This document shows positions 57,842 to 64,000 of a stretch of DNA of 64,000 nt, in pieces. How positions within the stretch are numbered: position 1 is the first letter of the stretch; each line of letters opens with the position of its first letter. The translations under genes were made by a program, and so were the position numbers. This DNA comes from an uncultured Tropicimonas sp. (lineage in GTDB: Bacteria; Pseudomonadota; Alphaproteobacteria; Rhodobacterales; Rhodobacteraceae), in contig CANLZY010000018.1 in NCBI GenBank assembly GCA_947495685.1, positions 67,244 to 131,243 of the forward strand. Direction: 5' to 3'. The notes beneath the pieces were generated by a model, which saw nothing but the letters and a program-made list of their open reading frames with translations, did not search any database and was not told the DNA's origin.

Positions 57842-58507
57842 TTATCGCCGGGCTGGACGCCAACCGGCAATTTCTGCCTCGGCTCGGGTGCAAAACCAGC
57901 GCTCGCCCTTGCCGGGTGTGATCCGCGTCCGGTCATAATCGCGCTGACCCGGCTGATGGTAGATCCGACCGGACGCCGAAATATTGCCCTTGATCTGACA
58001 GTCGGACGGAGCGGCAACCGGGGCTGCGACCGACCTTTGCCGATACAGCGAGGGCGAGACCCATTCCCCCTGCCAGACTCCGACGCGCGCGGCGACGGCC
58101 ATCGCCTCGTCCGCCACGTAGTCGGTGGAGTATCGCCGATAGGCCCGGGCGGCACCGCGTTGCACCATGCCCTGCCCCAGGTCGCCCCCATGCACACGGC
58201 ATCTGGCGACGAGGCGCCCATAGCGGTCGCGAACATCACCCTCGCAAATGACCGTCCGGTCGTCGACCAGGCCCCGCAGGACCCCGTCCGCCCACCCCCC
58301 GCAGCGCCACTCGGCGCCGTCTGCCATGGTGCAGGACTGCTTTCGCTCCGGCGCGTCGATCCCGAGCAGGCGAACCGTGTCACCGGCCACCTTGAGGGTG
58401 TCACCATCGACCACCACCGCCTTGCCTGACAGGGTTTTAGCCTGCAACGGGGCAACCCCGAACTGGCCAAAGGCAGCCAGAACAAAAAGTGTACAAAATC
58501 TTAACAT
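57842..58507 (-). CDS. Exported thermonuclease (SNase-like) family protein
   Basis: A 221-residue protein with signal peptide MLRFCTLFVLAAFGQFGVAP and an SNase-like OB-fold domain (about residues 24-150). Recognisable elements are VVDGDTLKVAGDTVRLLGID followed by APERKQSC, then VRDRYGRLVARC; DGDT, RLLGIDAPE and the Arg in RDRYGR correspond to the metal and catalytic residues. The last 70 residues are a small Cys-containing domain (PSDCQIKGNISASGRIYHQP, GERWFCTRAEAEIAGWRPAR) seen after SNase domains in many alphaproteobacteria. It probably cleaves nucleic acid in the periplasm or outside the cell. The ATG at 58507 starts the signal peptide; upstream frame is antisense to lysC. Confidence 0.86.
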   Translation of the reverse strand: MLRFCTLFVLAAFGQFGVAPLQAKTLSGKAVVVDGDTLKVAGDTVRLLGIDAPERKQSCTMADGAEWRCGGWADGVLRGLVDDRTVICEGDVRDRYGRLVARCRVHGGDLGQGMVQRGAARAYRRYSTDYVADEAMAVAARVGVWQGEWVSPSLYRQRSVAAPVAAPSDCQIKGNISASGRIYHQPGQRDYDRTRITPGKGERWFCTRAEAEIAGWRPARR

Positions 58508-58807
58508 CCTGGCAAGGTGGCCATCCTGCCCCCTCGCTGCAAGGGCCATCTCGACCACTTGGTTACCATTCGTCATCGACACCCAACCGGCGGAGACTCG
58601 GCAGCGGTATCCCGTTTGACGAGACCCGCGCGACCCCGACAGCGATCCGCAAGGCCGTTTGCAGGCAGCAATCGAATTCGGCGGGGGGATCGCATGACCC
58701 CACCCTCCACCTGCGAAACATCCCGTCCATGCCCCAGCCTGCCCTTGCGTCCGCCCCTCCCTTCGCCTATCCCCACGCCCGGACAATACGAAGGGATGGG
58801 GCGCAGC
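58508..58807. other. Divergent intergenic region, 300 bp
   Basis: Lies between the SNase-like gene (-) and lysC (+) and must contain both promoters and the lysC leader. I see no gene, riboswitch-like structure or strong terminator in it. Confidence 0.5.
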
Positions 58808-60046
58808 ATGCCGCTTCTTGTGATGAAATTCGGCGGCACCTCGGTCGCAACGCTGGACCGCATTCGCCGGGCCGCGAAACGGGTCGGTCGAGAGGTCGCA
58901 AACGGCTACGATGTGATCGTGATCGTCTCGGCCATGTCCGGCAAGACCAACGAACTTGTGGGATGGGTCGAAGAAACCTCGCCCCTGTTCGACGCGCGCG
59001 AATACGATGCTGTCGTCAGTTCCGGCGAAAATGTCACCGCCGGCCTGATGGCGCTGACGTTGCAGGAAATGGATGTACCGGCACGGTCGTGGCAGGGCTG
59101 GCAGGTGCCGCTGAAGACCTCCAGCGCCCACGCCGCCGCCCGGATCGAAGAGATCCCGACCGAGAACATGAACTCCAAGTTCGCCGAGGGCATGAAGGTC
59201 GCTGTGGTTGCAGGGTTCCAGGGCATCTCGGAGGAGGGCCGGATCACCACGCTGGGACGGGGGGGCTCCGATACCACCGCCGTTGCATTTGCCGCCGCCT
59301 TTGATGCCGAGCGTTGTGACATCTACACCGACGTGGATGGGGTCTATACCACCGATCCGCGCATCACGTCCAAGGCCCGCAAGCTGGACAAGATCGCCTT
59401 CGAGGAAATGCTGGAACTGGCAAGTCTTGGCGCCAAGGTGCTGCAGACCCGTTCGGTCGAACTGGCGATGCGTTTCAAGGTACGCCTGCGGGTGCTGTCG
59501 AGCTTCGAGGAATATGACCCAACCGCAGGCACGCTTGTCTGCGACGAGGAGGAAATCATGGAAAACAATGTCGTCTCGGGCGTGGCCTACAGCCGCGACG
59601 AAGCCAAGGTCACGCTGATGTCCGTGGCAGACCGCCCCGGCGTTGCCGCTGCGATTTTTGGCGCACTGGCGGACGCCGGCGTCAACGTGGACATGATCAT
59701 CCAGAACATCTCCGAGGAAGGTCGCACCGACATGACCTTCTCCTGCCCCACCAACCAGGTGACCCGCGCCGACCACGCGGTTCAGGACGCGCAGGAACGC
59801 GGCTTGATCAACTATCACGGCCTCGTGGCCGACACCGATGTCTGCAAGATCTCGGTCGTGGGCATCGGCATGCGCAGCCATGCCGGTGTTGCAGCGCAAA
59901 TGTTTGATGCACTTTCCGCCGAAGGGATCAATATCAAGGTCATTACGACCTCCGAAATCAAGATCTCGGTGCTGATCGACCGGAAATATCTGGAATTGGC
60001 GGTGCAGGCACTCCATGATGCCTTCGGGCTGGAAAAGGCGGGGTAA
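58808..60046 (+). CDS. lysC: Aspartate kinase
   Basis: A 412-residue enzyme that phosphorylates aspartate, the first step towards lysine, threonine and methionine. It begins MPLLVMKFGGTSVATLDRIR (Lys-Phe-Gly-Gly ATP/aspartate loop), has VVSSGENVTAGLMALTLQEM, and GRGGSDTTAVAFAAAFDAER (substrate loop). The last 150 residues hold two ACT domains (KVTLMSVADRPGVAAAIFGA and CKISVVGIGMRSHAGVAAQM), so feedback inhibition by lysine and/or threonine is expected. I use the ATG at 58808, at the conserved start; the open frame extends 97 codons further without conservation. It is followed by ptsP after 32 bp. Confidence 0.95.
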   Translation: MPLLVMKFGGTSVATLDRIRRAAKRVGREVANGYDVIVIVSAMSGKTNELVGWVEETSPLFDAREYDAVVSSGENVTAGLMALTLQEMDVPARSWQGWQVPLKTSSAHAAARIEEIPTENMNSKFAEGMKVAVVAGFQGISEEGRITTLGRGGSDTTAVAFAAAFDAERCDIYTDVDGVYTTDPRITSKARKLDKIAFEEMLELASLGAKVLQTRSVELAMRFKVRLRVLSSFEEYDPTAGTLVCDEEEIMENNVVSGVAYSRDEAKVTLMSVADRPGVAAAIFGALADAGVNVDMIIQNISEEGRTDMTFSCPTNQVTRADHAVQDAQERGLINYHGLVADTDVCKISVVGIGMRSHAGVAAQMFDALSAEGINIKVITTSEIKISVLIDRKYLELAVQALHDAFGLEKAG

Positions 60047-60078
60047 GTCATCCCCGCGGGCCCCGAGGGGTACGACAG

Positions 60079-62319
60079 GTGAGCGACATCCAGAAAGGCA
60101 GCAAGCGGCTGCTAGGCCGGCTGAAGCAGGCCCTGGCCGAACCTGCCGAAGGGCAGGAGCGGCTGGACCGTATCACTCGGCTGATTGCCGAAGAGGTCGA
60201 GACTCCGGTCTGTTCGATCTACCTGTTCCGTGACGACGACACGCTGGAATTGTGTGCGACCGAAGGGCTGAAGCCCGAGTCGGTGCACAAGACCCGGATG
60301 CGGATGGGTGAAGGCCTGGTCGGGCGCGTCGCAGCATCGACCAAGCCCATCAATACCGGCAACGCCCCGTCCGAGGCCGGTTTCCGGTACATGCCCGAGA
60401 CCGGCGAAGAGATCTATTCAGCCTTTCTCGGCGTCCCGATCCAGCGACTGGGCGAACGCATGGGCGTTCTGGTGGTCCAGTCCAAGGACAAGGTGCCCTA
60501 CGACGACGACGAGGTCTACGGGCTGGAAGTCGTCGCGATGGTGCTGGCCGAAATGGCCGAACTGGGCGCCTTTGTCGGCGAGGGCGCCGCGATGGCGGCG
60601 CCGCACCAGCACCCTGTGATGTTGCGCGGTGGCGTCGGACAAGAGGGTGCAACCGACGGTCACGTTCTGTTGCATGAACCCCGCGTCGTCGTCACCAACC
60701 CCTTTGCCGACGATTCCGAAGCAGAGCTTCACCGTCTGCGAGAAGCCGTGGACCTGCTGCGGATCTCGGTCGACGAGATGCTGACCGGCGCCGACATGAC
60801 CGACAAGGATCAGCGCGAGGTGCTGGAAGCCTATCGGATGTTCGCCAATTCCAAGGGCTGGATGCGGCGGATGGAGGCCGACATCAATCGCGGCCTGTCG
60901 GCGGAAGCGGCGGTGGAAAAGGAACAGACCACGGCGCGTGTCCGCATGGAACAGGTGCCCGATCCCTATCTGCGCGAACGCCTGCATGACCTGGACGACC
61001 TGTCGAACCGGCTGCTGCGGCTGCTGACCGGACAGGGCACCGATACCGGGGTCGAGATGCCGGACGCGCCGGTGCTTGTGGCGCGCAACATCGGGCCCGG
61101 AGAATTGCTGGCCTATGGCCGCGGCCTGAGGGGCATCGTGCTGGAGGAAGGCTCGGTGGGCAGCCACGCCGCCGTCGTCGCGCGGGCGCTGGCGATTCCA
61201 CTGGTGATCAATTGCGACCGTGTCACCTCCGAGGCGCTGAATGGCGACCGAATCCTGGTCGACGCGGAACAGGGCATCGTCCACCTGCGCCCCGAGGACA
61301 GCGTCGCCACCGCCTTTCGCGACAAGATGGCGATGCAGACCAAGGCGCAGGAACGCTACGCATCGATCCGCCGCGTTCCGGCAACAACGGTCTATGGCCC
61401 GACGATCCGGCTGGACATGAACGCAGGCCTGATGGCCGACCTGCCAAGCCTGCGATCCTCCGGGGCCGAAGGGGTCGGATTGTTCCGGACGGAACTTCAA
61501 TTCCTCGTGCGCTCCAAGATCCCGCGCCGGGGCGAGCTGGCGGCTTTGTACTCGCGCGTGCTGGATGCCGCCGACGGCAAGCGGGTCGTGTTTCGAACGC
61601 TGGACATCGGCTCGGACAAGGTCCTGCCCTACATGAAGCCGCAGGACGAGCCGAACCCGGCTCTTGGCTGGCGGGCGATCCGGGTCGGGCTGGACAAGCC
61701 GGGTGTGATGCGGATGCAGTTGCAAGCGCTGATCCGCGCCGCGGCAGGGCGCGCGCTGACGGTTATGTTCCCGTTCGTGGCACAGTTCGACGAATTTCGA
61801 GCCGCCCGCCAGCACCTGATGGATGAACTGGATCGCGAGCAGCGGATGGGCCGTACGCTGCCGACCTCTGTCGAGGTTGGTGCCATGCTGGAAACGCCGA
61901 GCCTGGCATTTGCCCCGCAACAGTTTTTCGAACAGGCCGATTTCATCTCGGTGGGTGGCAATGATCTGAAGCAGTTCTTCTTTGCGGCCGATCGCGAGAA
62001 CGAACGGGTTCGGCGGCGTTACGACACGCTGAACGTCTCGTACCTGACGTTCCTGGAATGGATCGTCATGCGCTGCAAGGAAACGAAAACGCCACTGAGC
62101 TTCTGCGGGGAGGATGCGGGGCGTCCAGTAGAGGCGCTGTGCTTTGCCGCCATGGGATTCCGCGCGCTATCGATGCGGCCTGCTTCGATCGGCCCGGTCA
62201 AACACCTCCTGCGCCGCTCGAACCTGGCCGAAGTGCGCGAGGTCATCGACGCAGCCCGCGCCAGCGGCGACCAGTCGGTCCGTCCAGCCATCATGGATTG
62301 GCTGCGCCAGCAAGGATAG
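60079..62319 (+). CDS. ptsP: Phosphoenolpyruvate-protein phosphotransferase PtsP (EI-Ntr)
   Basis: A 746-residue enzyme I of the nitrogen-related PTS. An N-terminal GAF domain (about residues 20-165: LDRITRLIAEEVETPVCSIY, MGEGLVGRVAASTKPINTGN) replaces the HPr-only layout of sugar enzyme I. The phosphohistidine is in EGSVGSHAAVVARALAIP, and the PEP-binding barrel contains GAEGVGLFRTELQFL, RTLDIGSDK, and FISVGGNDLKQFFFAADREN with the catalytic Cys in PLSFCGEDAGRP. It phosphorylates NPr, then EIIA-Ntr, signalling nitrogen and carbon state. The start is the GTG at 60079. It follows lysC closely, a common alphaproteobacterial order. Confidence 0.95.
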   Translation: MSDIQKGSKRLLGRLKQALAEPAEGQERLDRITRLIAEEVETPVCSIYLFRDDDTLELCATEGLKPESVHKTRMRMGEGLVGRVAASTKPINTGNAPSEAGFRYMPETGEEIYSAFLGVPIQRLGERMGVLVVQSKDKVPYDDDEVYGLEVVAMVLAEMAELGAFVGEGAAMAAPHQHPVMLRGGVGQEGATDGHVLLHEPRVVVTNPFADDSEAELHRLREAVDLLRISVDEMLTGADMTDKDQREVLEAYRMFANSKGWMRRMEADINRGLSAEAAVEKEQTTARVRMEQVPDPYLRERLHDLDDLSNRLLRLLTGQGTDTGVEMPDAPVLVARNIGPGELLAYGRGLRGIVLEEGSVGSHAAVVARALAIPLVINCDRVTSEALNGDRILVDAEQGIVHLRPEDSVATAFRDKMAMQTKAQERYASIRRVPATTVYGPTIRLDMNAGLMADLPSLRSSGAEGVGLFRTELQFLVRSKIPRRGELAALYSRVLDAADGKRVVFRTLDIGSDKVLPYMKPQDEPNPALGWRAIRVGLDKPGVMRMQLQALIRAAAGRALTVMFPFVAQFDEFRAARQHLMDELDREQRMGRTLPTSVEVGAMLETPSLAFAPQQFFEQADFISVGGNDLKQFFFAADRENERVRRRYDTLNVSYLTFLEWIVMRCKETKTPLSFCGEDAGRPVEALCFAAMGFRALSMRPASIGPVKHLLRRSNLAEVREVIDAARASGDQSVRPAIMDWLRQQG

Positions 62320-62612
62320 TTTCAGGGCTGGACCCCGACATCCCCGAACGACTTGATCGCAGTTGCCAGCGCAATCGATTTACCACCGTTTTCCCTCTCA
62401 CCCTGCCCGCAAGGCGGTCACGAACGACTTGAGATCCCGCGTCCGCGTCCGTATGTTTGTCGCAGGAGCAGGGCAATGTCCGGAACATGTGGTACACGGT
62501 GATTGCTCATCCCCAACCTGGTCCTTGAATGAGTGAAGCGCGGCACAGCAACCGCTGTGCCCAATGTGGAGCGTGCCCCAGCGGGGACGCGACGCGCCGG
62601 GGAGTTATTACC

Positions 62613-62915
62613 ATGGATGATATTCTGACAATCGACATCGCAAGGTCGCGCAGCGACGTCGCAAGATTGCTGCTGCAAAAGATCGCCTGGCGGGGGTACC
62701 TACCGCCTGAATCGGGCGAGGATCCGAACGTGCATTGGCGGGTGCCGGTGGATCAGATCGACCTGTTGCGGTCGGTCCTTCGTCGCAATCGCCGGCTGGC
62801 TGGAACCTCGCAAACCAACTGGGGATCGATCGACCGGGTGTGCGAGTTGATCGCCGAAGAATCCCGTCGCCTGGGTGTCCGACCGAACTACGGCTACAAC
62901 AAGACCTGCGGCTAG
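62613..62915 (+). CDS. Hypothetical protein, 100 aa
   Basis: A small soluble protein, MDDILTIDIARSRSDVARLL to RPNYGYNKTCG, predicted mostly helical, with a central WRVPVDQIDLLRSVLRRNRR stretch. I do not recognise a family. GGGGAG sits 8 nt before the ATG at 62613, which supports the start and that the gene is translated. A 293-bp stretch between ptsP and this gene has no gene that I can see. Its last 4 bp overlap the convergent acetyltransferase gene. Confidence 0.7.
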   Translation: MDDILTIDIARSRSDVARLLLQKIAWRGYLPPESGEDPNVHWRVPVDQIDLLRSVLRRNRRLAGTSQTNWGSIDRVCELIAEESRRLGVRPNYGYNKTCG

Positions 62916-63406
62916 AGATCGCTCCGGGATGTCGGCCTGTCGGCATCCCGCGAGACCTGGCCCGCGACACCGCTCCAGTCTCCCACGCCAAGCACCCGGT
63001 CCGGGTTTGTTGGCGGCGGCATCAGGACGCCATCGAGGCGCGAAAACCCGAATCGGCTATAGTAGGGGGCGTCGCCCACCAGCAGCAGCCGGTCCCAGCC
63101 GATCTGATGGGCCCGTTCGATGACATTCTGGATCATCAGGCCACCAACGCCCTCGCCCTGGTGTGTCGGGTGCACCGCGACAGGGCCGATCAACGCAGCG
63201 CCAGCGCCGTTCACCCGCACCGGCCAGACACGGATTGCGCCCGAGACGATGCCGTTTTCGCGTGCGACGAGACAGAGTTGAGAAACGGGATCAACGCCTT
63301 CGCGCAACCGGTACGATGACAGGGCCTCGCGCCCGGGCGCAAAGCACAGATCGAAGAGCCCCTCGACCTCCCACCAATCCTCCGCCTGCTCTTGCGTCAG
63401 ATCCAC
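62912..63406 (-). CDS. GNAT-family N-acetyltransferase
   Basis: A 164-residue acetyltransferase-fold protein. The acetyl-CoA-binding motif A is LIGPVAVHPTHQGEGVGGLM (Q-x-x-G-x-G/A pattern in HQGEGVGG). A following segment, DRLLLVGDAPYYSRFGFSRL, is typical of the YhbS-like predicted N-acetyltransferases. The acceptor is unknown. The start is a GTG at 63406 with GAGG about 9 nt upstream. The reading runs to a basic C-terminus (DADRPTSRSDL). It is divergent from the flavin reductase family gene. Confidence 0.86.
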   Translation of the reverse strand: MDLTQEQAEDWWEVEGLFDLCFAPGREALSSYRLREGVDPVSQLCLVARENGIVSGAIRVWPVRVNGAGAALIGPVAVHPTHQGEGVGGLMIQNVIERAHQIGWDRLLLVGDAPYYSRFGFSRLDGVLMPPPTNPDRVLGVGDWSGVAGQVSRDADRPTSRSDL

Positions 63407-63480
63407 GTCGTCTGCCTCATCTTTCCGGCTGGAAACACCTCACGCACAGCGTTAGTTCTTTCCCAAAGGAGACGCCAGAC

Positions 63481-64000
63481 ATGTTCTATCGCCCAGAGGA
63501 CGGCCACGGCCTGCCGCACAATCCCTTCAATGCCATCGTCACCCCCCGCCCGATCGGCTGGATTTCGACACGCGGCACCGACGGCTCCGCAAATCTCGCC
63601 CCCTATTCCTTCTTCAACGCAGTGGCCTATACGCCGCCACAGGTGATGTTCGCGACCACCGGCAAGAAACACGACCGCGATGGCACGAAGGACACGCTTG
63701 CCAATATCCGCGACACCGGGGTCTTTGCCGTCAACGTGGTGGAATACGAGATGCGGGAAGCCATGAACCTGACCTCCGGCCCCTGGGACAAGGACGTGAA
63801 CGAGGCCGCCATGGCCGGTATCACGCTCGCCCCCTGCACATCGATCGACTGTCCGCGCATCGAGGGGGCTCCGGCAACGCTGGAATGCCGGCTGACACAG
63901 ATCGTGGAGCTTGCCGGCAAGGCCAATCTGGTGGCGTTTGGCGAGGTGACGGGGATTCACATGCGCGACGATTGCCTGAACGACGGTATCTTCGACGTGA
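63481..64000 (+). CDS. Flavin reductase family protein, 3' end cut by window edge
   Basis: The first 173 residues are visible, from MFYRPEDGHGLPHNPFNAIV to NDGIFDV at the edge. The PRPIGWISTRGTDGSANLAPYSF text (residues about 22-44; here broken as PRPIGWISTRGTDG and SANLAPYSFFNAVAYTPPQV) is the FMN-binding region of the flavin reductase-like (PF01613) family, followed by KDTLANIRDTGVFAVNVVE. Members reduce or bind FMN and often act with monooxygenases; the partner is unknown. AAAGGAG lies upstream of the ATG at 63481. The gene continues outside the window. Confidence 0.88.
   Translation, partial: MFYRPEDGHGLPHNPFNAIVTPRPIGWISTRGTDGSANLAPYSFFNAVAYTPPQVMFATTGKKHDRDGTKDTLANIRDTGVFAVNVVEYEMREAMNLTSGPWDKDVNEAAMAGITLAPCTSIDCPRIEGAPATLECRLTQIVELAGKANLVAFGEVTGIHMRDDCLNDGIFDV

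Noticed and set aside
62470-62500. Imperfect palindrome ATGTCCGGAACAT upstream of the 100-aa gene, considered as a lux-box-like operator
   Set aside because: Too degenerate and without a LuxR-type gene nearby.

Overview
The window reads as a chromosomal segment of an alphaproteobacterium, most likely Rhodobacterales (roseobacter group). The evidence is the gene content: high-GC coding throughout, an LdtR-type MarR regulator, the propionyl-CoA carboxylase / methylmalonyl-CoA mutase set with a PccR-type regulator and its TTTGCAAA boxes, a PerM-like/Hda/Ppk/Ppx row, LolCD, VPLPA-CTERM proteins, DUF1194 and EI-Ntr (PtsP) next to LysC. No rRNA, tRNA, insertion sequence, prophage or CRISPR array was found.

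Layout. 1-3.5 kb: the start of a sulfotransferase-like gene cut by the window edge, a small unknown gene, aspartate aminotransferase, an XRE regulator with SdhE, and LdtR. 3.5-6.3 kb: no intact gene; it looks like decayed, mostly minus-strand coding sequence. 6.3-17.2 kb: an accessory block with a 3,220-residue RTX calcium-binding protein, and divergent to it a HlyC-type toxin-activating lysine acyltransferase and a small polytopic membrane protein. No type I secretion genes are nearby. 17.3-21 kb: DUF1194 protein, glyoxalase, and a Slam-like outer-membrane protein translationally coupled to a predicted surface lipoprotein. 21-31 kb: ThyX, a MipA/OmpV porin-like protein, two tandem c-type cytochromes, a DUF606 transporter with an APH-fold kinase, LolDC, ProS and two VPLPA-CTERM proteins. 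31-37 kb: AI-2E/PerM family protein, Hda, polyphosphate kinase and exopolyphosphatase. 37-43 kb: a secreted small protein, an endonuclease/phosphatase-family protein, and a four-gene 2-oxoacid:acceptor oxidoreductase operon ending in a GltD-like iron-sulfur flavoprotein. 43-57.5 kb: two DnaJ-related genes and the propionate assimilation region (scpA, pccA, three small unknown genes, pccB, Bcr/CflA efflux protein, pccR). 57.5-64 kb: YdcH-like protein, SNase-like nuclease, lysC, ptsP, a small unknown gene, a GNAT acetyltransferase and the start of a flavin reductase family gene cut by the window edge.

How the genes work together. pccB, pccA and scpA would convert propionyl-CoA to succinyl-CoA (the epimerase is not in the window), and the pccR product probably controls pccB and itself through TTTGCAAA-type boxes at 54690-54749 and 56042-56080. 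The Slam-like protein and its upstream lipoprotein form a likely translocator/cargo pair. The HlyC-like enzyme and the giant RTX protein form a likely modifier/substrate pair with a membrane protein of unknown role. These two pairs, and the iron-sulfur oxidoreductase operon in what looks like an aerobe, are the most interesting parts of the window.
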